This document shows, in pieces, positions 1 through 8,096 of a stretch of 64,000 nucleotides of DNA. The notes under the pieces were generated by a model, which searched no databases, had not been told where the DNA came from, and saw nothing but the letters and a program-made list of their open reading frames with translations. The stretch's first letter is position 1. Each line of letters begins with the position of its first letter. A program made the translations under genes and the position numbers. The stretch covers positions 2,294,001 through 2,358,000 of the forward strand of contig NZ_CP054139.1 in the NCBI RefSeq assembly GCF_013283875.1. Reading direction: 5' to 3'. This DNA is from Mucilaginibacter mali. Its GTDB lineage: Bacteria; Bacteroidota; Bacteroidia; Sphingobacteriales; Sphingobacteriaceae.

Positions 1-100
1 TTCGGGGATGCTGATGTTTTTGATGCTCTGTATCATTTTTGGTAGACAAATTATATTTACCATGATGCTTTGTATATTGCTTTTCCATAAACTGATCGAT

Positions 101-2092
101 ATGAAATTTAAATTTTTACTTACCCCAACTTTGTTTCTGTTGATTTTGGGCATCGCGGCCCATGCGCAGCGTCGCGGTGGCAGCCGCGCCAACACTAACG
201 ATACCATTAAATCCAACTATGTACCTAAGGAACTGTTTGCCCCTCTGCACTACACCGATAAGGGCAACGAGTTTCACAGCGCCAACGGCGACCCCGGCCC
301 TAAATACTGGAAGCAACGGGTTGATTACGTACTGAAGGCTACCATAGATACTACCGCCAAAAAACTGACCGGCGTTGAGAATATTACCTACACCAATAAC
401 AGTCCCGACGCGCTGAGTTACCTGTGGGTGCAAATGGATCAGAACACTTACCGGGAAGATGCCCGCTCTAACTTTTCAACAGGCGGCGGTGGCGGCGGTC
501 AGCACACCAAAGGCTACGAACTGGAATCGGTAGAACTATCCATTGCCGGTAAGGTGCAAAAGGCCAGCTACATTGTTACCGATACCCGCATGCAGATCCG
601 CCTGCCTAAAGACCTGGCCCCTAATGGCGGCAAGATCAATATCCTCATCAAGTATCATTACACCATCCCGGCCAATGGCAACCGCACCGGCTACTTTAAA
701 ACCAAGGATGGTACCACTTACGAGATTGCCCAGTGGTTCCCCCGCATGTGCGTTTACGATGATACCAGCGGCTGGGACACCCTGCCATTTTTAGGCACAG
801 GCGAGTTTTACTGCGAATACGGCGATATCGATTATACCGTCACCCTGCCATCAAACTTTGTAGTAGCCGGCTCGGGCGAGTTGGTTAACCCAACCGAAGT
901 ATTGACACCAAAGCAAATAGCCCGCCTGGCACAAGCCCGCAACAGCGATAAAACCGTGATGATCCGCACCGCTGCCGAGGCTGGCGACCATTCGTCGCAC
1001 CAATCGGCAAAGCCAATGCTTACCTGGCACTTTAAAATGTTTAACACCCGCGATGCGGCCTTTGGCGCATCGAACGCGTATATATGGGATGCCGCGCGCA
1101 TTAATTTGCCCGGTGGTAAAAAATCGCTGGCTATGTCGGTTTACCCGGTAGAAAGCGCCTGGGAGCGCTCAACCGAATACCTGAAAGGATCGATAGAGTA
1201 CTTCTCGCAAAAATGGTACGTATACCCCTACCCGGTTGCCATTAACGAAGCCGGCCACGCCGGTGGCATGGAGTACCCGGGTATTTTGTTTGATGGCTTA
1301 ACGTCAAAGGGCGAGGGCTTATTCTCGCTCATCGCGCATGAGATCGGCCACAACTGGTTCCCGATGATCGTTGGGTCGGATGAGCGCCGCTTTGCCTTTA
1401 TGGACGAGGGCTTTAACACCTTTATCGATATCTACGCCAGCGATGTGTTCAACAAAGGCGAGTACGCCCCCAAACGCGATGGCGAGTACGCACCAAACAA
1501 AGGCAATCCTGCCGATGAGATCATCCCAACTATTGTTGACCCGAACGCGCCCACCATTATGACTGCCGCGGACGCTGTTGCCGGGCAATACCGCCACCCG
1601 GTTGAGTACTTTAAGCCCGCCTTCGGTTTAGTACTGTTGCGCGAACAGATCCTGGGTAAGGACAGGTTTGATTATGCCTTCCGCAATTACATTCACAAAT
1701 GGGCCTACAAGCATCCACAGCCTGATGACTTCTTCCGATCGATGGAAAGTGGCGCCGGCGAAGACCTTTCGTGGTTTTGGAAGGCTTGGTTCTATAACAA
1801 CTACAAGCTTGATCTGGCCATTATCGATGCGCAATACGTAGATAAAGACCCGAAAAAGGGCCTGTTGGTTACCATTGCCAACAAAGAAAAAATGCCAATG
1901 CCGTTTTGGGTAGAAGTGATCCTGAAAGATGGTGGCAAATACCGTACCCAACTGCCGGTGGAAACCTGGATCCAAACCAAAGCCATCACCTTCACCATAC
2001 CAACCACATCCGAAGCCGAAAGCGTACGCGTTGACCCGGATGCGGCCTTGCCGGATATTAACCGGGCGAATAATATTTTTAAGGTGAAGTAA
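101..2092 (+). CDS. Secreted M1-family zinc metallopeptidase
   Basis: A 663-residue protein of the M1 (gluzincin aminopeptidase) family, expected to cut N-terminal residues from peptides in the periplasm. The zinc site HEIGH lies at residues 413-417 with the third ligand E436 in DEGFNTF, giving the exact HEXXH-X18-E spacing. The substrate motif GGMEYPG near 388 stands in for the classical GAMEN. The frame is open upstream to position 8, but the ATG at 101 gives a clean signal peptide ending AHAQ, so I start there. A glycine run sits near residue 128. It stands alone: a palindromic repeat and an insertion sequence follow it. The family call is firm; the substrate is unknown. Confidence 0.93.
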   Translation: MKFKFLLTPTLFLLILGIAAHAQRRGGSRANTNDTIKSNYVPKELFAPLHYTDKGNEFHSANGDPGPKYWKQRVDYVLKATIDTTAKKLTGVENITYTNNSPDALSYLWVQMDQNTYREDARSNFSTGGGGGGQHTKGYELESVELSIAGKVQKASYIVTDTRMQIRLPKDLAPNGGKINILIKYHYTIPANGNRTGYFKTKDGTTYEIAQWFPRMCVYDDTSGWDTLPFLGTGEFYCEYGDIDYTVTLPSNFVVAGSGELVNPTEVLTPKQIARLAQARNSDKTVMIRTAAEAGDHSSHQSAKPMLTWHFKMFNTRDAAFGASNAYIWDAARINLPGGKKSLAMSVYPVESAWERSTEYLKGSIEYFSQKWYVYPYPVAINEAGHAGGMEYPGILFDGLTSKGEGLFSLIAHEIGHNWFPMIVGSDERRFAFMDEGFNTFIDIYASDVFNKGEYAPKRDGEYAPNKGNPADEIIPTIVDPNAPTIMTAADAVAGQYRHPVEYFKPAFGLVLLREQILGKDRFDYAFRNYIHKWAYKHPQPDDFFRSMESGAGEDLSWFWKAWFYNNYKLDLAIIDAQYVDKDPKKGLLVTIANKEKMPMPFWVEVILKDGGKYRTQLPVETWIQTKAITFTIPTTSEAESVRVDPDAALPDINRANNIFKVK

Positions 2093-2110
2093 AGCCTAAG
2101 AATTTTGCAC

Positions 2111-2193
2111 GTCATCCCGAGCGATAGCGAAGGATCCGTGGCTATGCATACCGCTCTGCTCATTGGAGATTCTTCGCTATCGCTCAGAATGAC
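2111..2193. repeat. Long intergenic inverted repeat, family A copy 1
   Basis: Imperfect palindrome beginning GTCATCCCGAGCGATAGCG and ending in its near reverse complement (CGCTATCGCTCAGAATGAC). The middle is unrelated to other copies. It lies directly 3' of the M1 peptidase gene and 13 bases before the insertion sequence. Copies 2 and 3 are at 49671 and 57035. Confidence 0.85.
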
Positions 2194-2210
2194 GATATCG
2201 GATTAAATAA

Positions 2211-2250
2211 AAAGAGGCCGTCTCATAAGTCAATTATGAGGCGGTTTTTT
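2211..2250. terminator. Hairpin at left end of the insertion sequence
   Basis: Stem GCCGTCTCATA / TATGAGGCGGT with G-T pairs, preceded by an A run and followed by a T run, so it can end transcription in both directions. On the minus strand it would terminate the transposase message; on the plus strand it would shield the element from read-through. Confidence 0.6.
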
Positions 2251-2358
2251 CGTTGATGCCGATTTAGATGAGTTATTAGGAAAGCGGGACTGTATCAGCC
2301 TGCTTTCGATTTTTTTGAGTTGGTTCAGGTGTTTTTATCGGATAAAAAGCCTTTTTTA

Positions 2359-3885
2359 TCAGGCTTTCCACTTTCTGAGGTTATGTGCGATGGATAATAA
2401 CCCTATTTCGACCTCGGTTTTGGACATTCCCTTCAGCAGGAATCGCCTGAAGCCGTGATTATGCTTCAGGTTGGCGAACACCGGTTCGACATCTGCGGGC
2501 CGTCGCTTTCGGTATTTGATGCCCTGTTCGGTATTCAATCTTTCTTTCGCTATCTGCTTGTGTATTCTAAGGCTGTGGTTGATCTCCACCACGCGGTTAC
2601 CGGCTGCTTGGTGACAAACGCCCCGCATGGGGCAGTTTTCACAATTCTGCGCCTGATAGCGGCTGATCAGTTGCACATAGCCGGATGTGGTGACCCGCTG
2701 CCCGGTGCCGATATGCTGCATGTGTTGTCCCATCGGACATACCAGGTAATCTTCCTGTTCATTATAGTGCAAACTGTCATTACCGAATGCTTTGATGCCT
2801 TTATTTTGTTCCTGGTCGAACGTGTTGTATTTGATATAAGCTTCAATGCCTTTTTGCTGTAATACGCCATAGTTCTCGTCCGAACCGTAGCCCGCATCGG
2901 CCACTACCGCTTTTGGAAGTGCATGATATAAAGTTTCGTATTGTTCGATGTGTGATGGAAGGGTCTGGTAATCGGTTGTGGTTTGGTGCAGGCTATAGTT
3001 CAAGATGAACTGCTCCTGGGTGGAGATCTGCAGATTGTATCCGGGTTTAAGCTGCCCGTTCAGCATAGGGTCTTCTTTCATCCGCATGAAGGTGGCACCC
3101 GGGTCGGTCTTCGAAAAGCTGTTGCGACCGCCTAACAGCTTTTCCTGCTCGTCATACCGGGCCAGGTTCTCCGGCCAGTGCTTTTTGGCATAGTTCAGCT
3201 TCTGCCTTACTTTCTTATCGACATCTTCCTTATCGTCCAGGGCGGCGTTGATCTTTGAGATCGTTTCTTTTACTTTTTCCGGGTTGATCTCGCTGTATTC
3301 CAGCGGTGCGGTGTCTTTAAGTTCTTCGGCAGCGATGGTTTGCGCATAACTCCACAGTTCATCCAATTGGGCTTTCATCTTCTCCTTGCTGTTCTTAATG
3401 CTTTTGCCCCATACAAAAGTGTACTTGTTCGCTACCGATTCGATCTTGGTACCATCGGTAAAAACAGCTTCTTTCAGCGAGACGATACCTTCCTGCTGTA
3501 ATAACAATACGATCTGTGAGAAGATCTCCTTTAAAACACCCGACAGCTTCTCGCTCCGGAAACGGTTGATGGTATTGTGATCAGGCTTTTTCATGCCTAA
3601 AAGCCACATGAAATGTACATTCTGCGCGGCCTGGTCTTCCAACTTCCGTGAAGAATACGTGTTGGTCAGATAACCGTAGATCAGCAGCTTGAGCATCAGC
3701 CGCGGATGAAAGCTGGATGCCCCGCCGCCTTTATACTTGCGGTTAATCGGTTTAACATCTACCTGATCGACCACCTTCGATACAATACGTACCGGATGAC
3801 CCTGCGGTACCAGTTCCTCCAGTTTATACGGTAAAAAGGTTAACTGGTCAGGATCATATTCCTTAAAGACTACTTTTCCTCCCAT
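2359..3885 (-). CDS. IS1182-family DDE transposase, intact
   Basis: 508 residues, with no frameshift or internal stop, so the element may be active. The N-terminal helix-rich DNA-binding region contains RKYKGGGASSFHPRLMLKLL and is followed by the RNase H-like catalytic core. Likely catalytic residues are D144 (FTDGTKIES), D330 (VVADAGYGSDENY) and E467 (RRPADVEPVFANLKHNHGFRRF start). A cysteine cluster (CPMGQH, CENCPMRGVC) at about 383-424 is typical of the family before the third catalytic residue. It catalyses cut-and-paste movement of the surrounding element. The gene lies wholly between the inverted repeats. Confidence 0.95.
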   Translation of the reverse strand: MGGKVVFKEYDPDQLTFLPYKLEELVPQGHPVRIVSKVVDQVDVKPINRKYKGGGASSFHPRLMLKLLIYGYLTNTYSSRKLEDQAAQNVHFMWLLGMKKPDHNTINRFRSEKLSGVLKEIFSQIVLLLQQEGIVSLKEAVFTDGTKIESVANKYTFVWGKSIKNSKEKMKAQLDELWSYAQTIAAEELKDTAPLEYSEINPEKVKETISKINAALDDKEDVDKKVRQKLNYAKKHWPENLARYDEQEKLLGGRNSFSKTDPGATFMRMKEDPMLNGQLKPGYNLQISTQEQFILNYSLHQTTTDYQTLPSHIEQYETLYHALPKAVVADAGYGSDENYGVLQQKGIEAYIKYNTFDQEQNKGIKAFGNDSLHYNEQEDYLVCPMGQHMQHIGTGQRVTTSGYVQLISRYQAQNCENCPMRGVCHQAAGNRVVEINHSLRIHKQIAKERLNTEQGIKYRKRRPADVEPVFANLKHNHGFRRFLLKGMSKTEVEIGLLSIAHNLRKWKA

Positions 3886-3920
3886 GCCTTTAAGTTACTG
3901 AAAATTACGCTCAAAAACAA

Positions 3921-3955
3921 AGAGGCTGCCTCGCTTTTGAGACAGCCTCTTTTTA
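3921..3955. terminator. Hairpin at right end of the insertion sequence
   Basis: GAGGCTGCCTC / GAGACAGCCTC stem followed by TTTTTATTT on the plus strand. It lies just upstream of the GNAT gene and should block plus-strand read-through into it. Confidence 0.55.
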
Positions 3956-3965
3956 TTTAATCCGA

Positions 3966-3973
3966 TACATTTG
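3966..3973 (+). promoter_or_regulatory. Bacteroidetes -7 element before the GNAT gene
   Basis: TACATTTG matches TAnnTTTG and ends exactly 4 nt before the ATG at 3978. Its first two bases are the end of the palindrome into which the insertion sequence went, so the upstream -33 region is now insertion-sequence DNA. The nearest TTG (3937-3939) is about 26 nt away, longer than usual. Confidence 0.5.
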
Positions 3974-3977
3974 CCCT

Positions 3978-4376
3978 ATGAACATCACCTACAGCACCAC
4001 AATTAAACCTACAGCCCAACAAGTTATCAGCCTGTATGAAAGCGCCGGACTAAACCGCCCTACCAAGGACGAAGCCCGCATCCAAAAGATGTACGATAAC
4101 TCTAACCTGTTCGTAACCGCCTGGGATGGTGACCTGTTGGTGGGCGTGGCCCGTTCGCTTACCGATTTTTGCTATTGCTGTTATTTGTCAGACCTGGCCA
4201 TCCGCGAGGAATATAAAAAAGCTGGAATTGGCAAAAAACTGGTTAACCTTACCCGAGAGGCAATCACCGAAGAAAGCATGCTGCTGCTATTATCTGCCCC
4301 GCTGGCTATGGAGTATTACCCAAAAATCGGCATGACCGAAGTGAAGAACGGTTTTATAATCCCACGTAATCAATAA
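3978..4376 (+). CDS. GNAT-family N-acetyltransferase
   Basis: 132 residues, one GNAT fold. The acetyl-CoA loop reads EEYKKAGIGKKLVN (R/Q-x-x-G-x-G/A variant) around 76-89, preceded by a strand SDLAIR. The C-terminal part (MEYYPKIGMTEVKNGFI) matches the usual last strands of small GNATs. It transfers acetyl from acetyl-CoA to an amine; the substrate cannot be told. It is followed after 8 nt by a DinB-family gene, so the two probably share a message. The insertion sequence lies immediately upstream. Confidence 0.88.
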   Translation: MNITYSTTIKPTAQQVISLYESAGLNRPTKDEARIQKMYDNSNLFVTAWDGDLLVGVARSLTDFCYCCYLSDLAIREEYKKAGIGKKLVNLTREAITEESMLLLLSAPLAMEYYPKIGMTEVKNGFIIPRNQ

Positions 4377-4384
4377 GCAGCGCC

Positions 4385-4849
4385 ATGATATCGTACTTTA
4401 AAACCCTGTTTAACTACGACCGGCATACCAACCTGCTGATGGTAGATCAAATCCTGGCCGCCGGCATTTCATTCGGTCAGCCGGTTGTATTGATGGGACA
4501 TTTACTTGGCGCGCAACAAACCTGGCTGAAGCGGGTTACCAACTCTCCCATCCCGAGCGGCCCGATATGGCCCGAAGACTGGCCTGCGGAAAGCCTGAAG
4601 GAAATTATCGAACAAAATCATAAGGCATGGATAACGCATCTTGATAGTTTGCAGGAGGGTGATATCGATACCATCATTCATTACCAAAACTTACGCGGCG
4701 ATAGCTTTAGCGAACCGCATCGGGATATTATCGCGCATGTCGTTAATCATGGCACTCACCACCGGGCGCAGATCGGCTTCCTGCTTAAATCGGCCGGGGT
4801 GGCGACTTTGCCGCCTACGGATTATATTTTTTACGTCAGGGGCTTGTAA
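4385..4849 (+). CDS. DinB-family protein (four-helix bundle)
   Basis: 154 residues, the usual DinB/YfiT size. The family metal-site histidines are visible: MGHLLGAQQTWLKR near 38-51 and HVVNHGTHHRAQIG near 120-133. The start MISYFKTLFNYDRHTNLLM is the typical first helix. Members bind a divalent metal and often act as thiol-dependent transferases, but the reaction is unknown here. It is 8 nt behind the GNAT gene. Confidence 0.88.
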   Translation: MISYFKTLFNYDRHTNLLMVDQILAAGISFGQPVVLMGHLLGAQQTWLKRVTNSPIPSGPIWPEDWPAESLKEIIEQNHKAWITHLDSLQEGDIDTIIHYQNLRGDSFSEPHRDIIAHVVNHGTHHRAQIGFLLKSAGVATLPPTDYIFYVRGL

Positions 4850-4862
4850 CACTATAAAACTT

Positions 4863-4955
4863 GTCATGCTGAACTTGTTTCAGCATCCCATCACACAGGT
4901 CCAGCACGCAAAGCGCAAACTATGCAAGTGGGATGCCGAAACAAGTTCGGTATGG
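4863..4955. repeat. Intergenic inverted repeat, family C copy 1
   Basis: Starts GTCATGCTGAACTTGTTTCA and returns as GGGATGCCGAAACAAGTTCGG. The outer right end is degraded (TATGGTGT instead of GATGAC). It lies between the DinB gene and the next plus-strand gene. A better copy is at 5598. Confidence 0.8.
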
Positions 4956-5008
4956 TGTACAATGTTTTAACACCGCAGGATTCTCCCCAATTTAACGTCA
5001 AATTGCTA

Positions 5009-5039
5009 TTGTTTACGCATTTCGTTTACCTTAACTTTG
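5009..5039 (+). promoter_or_regulatory. Promoter of the CxGxC small protein
   Basis: TTG at 5009-5011, 20 nt spacer, then TAACTTTG at 5032-5039, a full match to the Bacteroidetes consensus. The ATG at 5044 follows after only 4 nt, which would make the message leaderless. Confidence 0.65.
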
Positions 5040-5043
5040 CCCC

Positions 5044-5418
5044 ATGTTAAAGCGCGGTGTTGCCATCATACTTATTGCATGTACGCTTGCAGCCAATTTT
5101 ACCAAGCTGTTTGTGTTTGCCGGCTTTGAGATGAACCAAAAGTACATCGCCAGCACCCTTTGCGAAAATCGCGATAAGCCATGGATGCATTGTAACGGCC
5201 GCTGCTACCTGATGAAAAAGATAAAGCTGGCCGAAGACAAGGAGAAAAGCAACGAGCGCGAAACGCAGAAGAACCTTCTGCAACAGGTATACTTCACAAC
5301 CACGAAGCAAATCACCTTTACATCTCACCTTTTACAGGTATTTCCTGAACGGTATAAATCCATGACACCTCAAAGTGTCTCGATCAGTATTCTACAGCCT
5401 CCGCAACTTGCTTCTTAA
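5044..5418 (+). CDS. Small membrane-anchored CxGxC protein, unknown function
   Basis: 124 residues. A hydrophobic N-terminal segment (about 4-28) is followed by a conserved-looking HCNGRCYL motif near 47-54 with paired cysteines (CNGRC), then a charged lysine/glutamate stretch. The C-terminal third lacks recognisable domains. I do not recognise a named family. The paired cysteines and the position upstream of a TonB receptor and copper-type genes suggest a metal-related role, but this is inference. A 344-nt repeat-rich gap separates it from the TonB receptor. Confidence 0.7.
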   Translation: MLKRGVAIILIACTLAANFTKLFVFAGFEMNQKYIASTLCENRDKPWMHCNGRCYLMKKIKLAEDKEKSNERETQKNLLQQVYFTTTKQITFTSHLLQVFPERYKSMTPQSVSISILQPPQLAS

Positions 5419-5506
5419 ATTTTCTTTTTAGGATAATCCAACCAACGTGTCATGCTGAGTAATATAATCCCGGCGGCCTCTAATGGTTTTTATGACATGC
5501 CGATGA

Positions 5507-5579
5507 AAGCCCCCTCTAAATCTCCCCCAAAGGGGGAGACTTTGGAACCCTCTCCTCTGGAGAGGGCAGGGTGAGGCTT
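5507..5579. repeat. Composite G/C-rich hairpin repeat
   Basis: Two nested perfect hairpins, CTCCCCCAAAGGGGGAG (5522-5538) and CCCTCTCCTCTGGAGAGGG (5548-5566), enclosed by AAGCC...GGCTT arms. A related CCCCCTAAAGGGGG unit occurs at 49072-49182. A truncated family C start (GTCATGCTGAG) lies at 5449, so this gap is built of several repeats. Confidence 0.7.
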
Positions 5580-5597
5580 CAGCGGAAAAACAAACAT

Positions 5598-5685
5598 GTC
5601 ATGCTGAACTTGTTTCAGCATCCCATTCGCATATCCTCGTATGCTCGAATTTTCATGCGGGATTCCGAAACAAGTTCGGGATGAC
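5598..5685. repeat. Intergenic inverted repeat, family C copy 2
   Basis: GTCATGCTGAACTTGTTTCA to the reverse arm CCGAAACAAGTTCGGGATGAC, enclosing an unrelated middle. It lies 78 nt upstream of the TonB receptor start. Confidence 0.85.
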
Positions 5686-5762
5686 GAAATGTTGTTAATT
5701 GCTTATCCTTTTCGAATTATTATTATCAATGATCTGTAAAACAGATTGTTAAAAGAATACAT

Positions 5763-8093
5763 ATGAAGCAAATATTCATTTCCATATACCTATCTATAAT
5801 TACGCTCGTTGCCTATGGTCAAAGCATACACGGCACCGTTACTGATGCCATTACGCACGAAGCCATCGCCGGTGTTACCGTTACATCGGCCGATAGCAGC
5901 CAGCATACCATCACTGATGCTAAGGGCAGATTCAGCATCAATACAAATACCGATCTGAAGTTTAGTTATATCGGTTACAGCAGCTATACCGCAGATACCA
6001 AAAGCGGCGCGCAGTTAAACATCAGTCTTAATCGTGCAGCTATCGATCTGCAACCGGTTATCATTTCGGCCAACCGCGAACGGCAGGCCCGGCAGGATGC
6101 CCCTATCGCCATCAGCAAGATCACTTCGGTGCAGATACAGGATACCAAAGCCACGGCGCTTTACCAGTTGCTGAATAAGGTTTCGGGCGTATACATGGTC
6201 AATCTCGGGAACGAACAGCATACCATGGCTATCCGGCAGCCCATTACCTACAACGCGCTTTACCTGTATATGGAAGATGGCCTGCCCATTCGCCCTACCG
6301 GTATTTTTAATCATAACTCGCTGTACGAGATCAACATGTCGGGGGTGCGGGACATCGAAGTGATCAAGGGGCCGGCATCATCCTTGTATGGCAGCAATTC
6401 GGTTGGCGGCGCGGTGAATTTTATTACGCAAAACCCACCGTCAGGCTATGCGGGCAATGTTTCCATCCAGGGCGATAACTACCGTTATCGCCGGGTAGAT
6501 GCCGATGGTGGCTTTAGCTCGGGCAAGTTTGGCCTGTATGCAGGCGGTTACATCGCCCATCAAAAAAATAGCTGGCAGGATTATTCGGACTTCGATAAGT
6601 ATTCGGCCAACCTGAAATCGACTTACGATTTGGATAACCGCACTAAGCTGACCGCCGCTGCATCGTACAATTACCTGAACACCCAAACCCCGGGTAGTTT
6701 AGATAGCGCGCATTTCTACAACCGCAGCTACGGCAGCAACCAGCGTTTTACCTATCGTAAGGTGAGCGCCTTTAGGGCCAATGCAAGGCTGGAGCATACA
6801 TGGAACGATCAGAACAGTACCTTCTTCACCGCATTTTATCGTGATAATTCCACCGCGCAACTGCCCAGTTATTTTATATCCGATGTGCGAAACGCGGCTG
6901 GTGTTTACCAAAGTTCAAACGGGCAGGTGAACGATCAAAAGTTTCACAGTCTCGGCTTTTTAACCCAGCACCGCAGCGATTTTAACTTCCTGCATTCGCG
7001 ATTAGTGGTCGGCGCTTATTTGGATGACAGCCCGAGCAGCTACTATGCGCAATACCTCAGCATACAAAAGGATGCGGCCAATAACTACTATACCGGCTTC
7101 ACCAATACGGGCACTTATATTGATGATTATCGAATTAAGCTGTTGAACTACGCGGCTTATACACAGTACGAGATCCATCCCTCCGAAGCCCTGCGCATTG
7201 TAGCTGGTTTACGATACGACCACGTGCATTACGCCTTTACAAACGGATTGCCCGCTGCAAATACCAGGTATAAACGGCAGGAAACCAATAACTTTAATAT
7301 TGTAGCGCCCAAGCTGGGCTTAACCTATAACTTCGGTAATAACAAAGGGCTGTATGCCAATTACAGCGTGGGCTTTCAACCACCCGAGACCGGCGACCTG
7401 TACAGTTCGCGCCAGTTAACGCCGCTAAAGCAGGCTACCTTTAACAATTATGAGGTAGGCGGCTGGTTCTCGGCGTTGGATAAAAAGATGTATGTGGAAG
7501 TTAGTTTGTATGATTTGGAGGGGCGTAACGAGATCATCAGTCAGCTGCTGGCCGATAATACCACGCAGAACCAAAACGCCGGCGCTACCCGCCACCGTGG
7601 TGTGGAGTATGCTATTACTTACGCGCCCGTTCAGCAGTTAACATTCAGGTTTAATGGTACCAATGCCCGGCATACTTACTTAAATTATAGCGAGGTGCGT
7701 ACCAATTATGCTACCGGCAAAAACTATACGCTGGTTTATAACAATAACCGCATGAGCAACGCCCCGGCCTGGACGGCTAATTCGGAGATCACCTATAAAC
7801 CGGAGTACTTCCCCGGCTTCCGCATAGCGGCCGAGTGGCAGCACCTGGATAAATACTTTACCGATCCGGCTAATACAAAGACCTACGGCGGCTATAACAT
7901 TTATAACCTGCGCCTGGGGTATAATTGTAAGCAAGAAGCCTTAAAAGGCGTTGGTATATGGTTTAATATGCTTAACCTCAGCAACAAGTTGTATGCTACC
8001 ACGGTTACCAGCAACCAATATGGCGATACGTATACTGCCGCGCCGCCGCGCACCTGCACGCTGGGCATCAGCTATTCATTTTCAAAGCATTAA
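5763..8093 (+). CDS. TonB-dependent outer membrane receptor
   Basis: 776 residues. The signal peptide (about 1-19, ending YGQS) is followed by a carboxypeptidase-regulatory-like domain (about 20-95, HGTVTDAITHEAIAGVTV), then a plug domain (about 105-220 with GVRDIEVIKGPASSLYGSNSVGGAVNFIT) and a 22-strand-type barrel ending in phenylalanine-rich ISYSFSKH. It imports a substrate across the outer membrane using TonB energy. It heads a run of six tightly spaced genes with PepSY, heavy-metal-binding, SCO and cytochrome c products, so a metal (copper) or metallophore cargo is likely; a siderophore is the alternative. No SusD partner is present, which argues against a glycan. Confidence 0.92.
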   Translation: MKQIFISIYLSIITLVAYGQSIHGTVTDAITHEAIAGVTVTSADSSQHTITDAKGRFSINTNTDLKFSYIGYSSYTADTKSGAQLNISLNRAAIDLQPVIISANRERQARQDAPIAISKITSVQIQDTKATALYQLLNKVSGVYMVNLGNEQHTMAIRQPITYNALYLYMEDGLPIRPTGIFNHNSLYEINMSGVRDIEVIKGPASSLYGSNSVGGAVNFITQNPPSGYAGNVSIQGDNYRYRRVDADGGFSSGKFGLYAGGYIAHQKNSWQDYSDFDKYSANLKSTYDLDNRTKLTAAASYNYLNTQTPGSLDSAHFYNRSYGSNQRFTYRKVSAFRANARLEHTWNDQNSTFFTAFYRDNSTAQLPSYFISDVRNAAGVYQSSNGQVNDQKFHSLGFLTQHRSDFNFLHSRLVVGAYLDDSPSSYYAQYLSIQKDAANNYYTGFTNTGTYIDDYRIKLLNYAAYTQYEIHPSEALRIVAGLRYDHVHYAFTNGLPAANTRYKRQETNNFNIVAPKLGLTYNFGNNKGLYANYSVGFQPPETGDLYSSRQLTPLKQATFNNYEVGGWFSALDKKMYVEVSLYDLEGRNEIISQLLADNTTQNQNAGATRHRGVEYAITYAPVQQLTFRFNGTNARHTYLNYSEVRTNYATGKNYTLVYNNNRMSNAPAWTANSEITYKPEYFPGFRIAAEWQHLDKYFTDPANTKTYGGYNIYNLRLGYNCKQEALKGVGIWFNMLNLSNKLYATTVTSNQYGDTYTAAPPRTCTLGISYSFSKH

Positions 8094-8096
8094 CAA

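Larger units (their letters stand above)
2207..3956 (-). mobile_element. Complete IS1182-like insertion sequence
   Basis: About 1750 bp with one transposase gene on the minus strand. Terminal inverted repeats of 23 bp with two mismatches begin ATAAAAAGAGGCYGTCTCA at each end. Both ends are flanked by TTAA (2203-2206 and 3957-3960), which I read as the target duplication. Joining the flanks through a single TTAA restores the perfect 18-bp palindrome TATCGGATTAATCCGATA as the empty site. Each end also carries a GC-rich hairpin with a T tract. The boundaries are inferred from these repeats; family membership rests on the transposase. Confidence 0.85.

Noticed and set aside
8..100. N-terminal extension of the M1 peptidase
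   Set aside because: The ATG at 101 gives a proper signal peptide; the upstream codons give a second hydrophobic run unlike the family.
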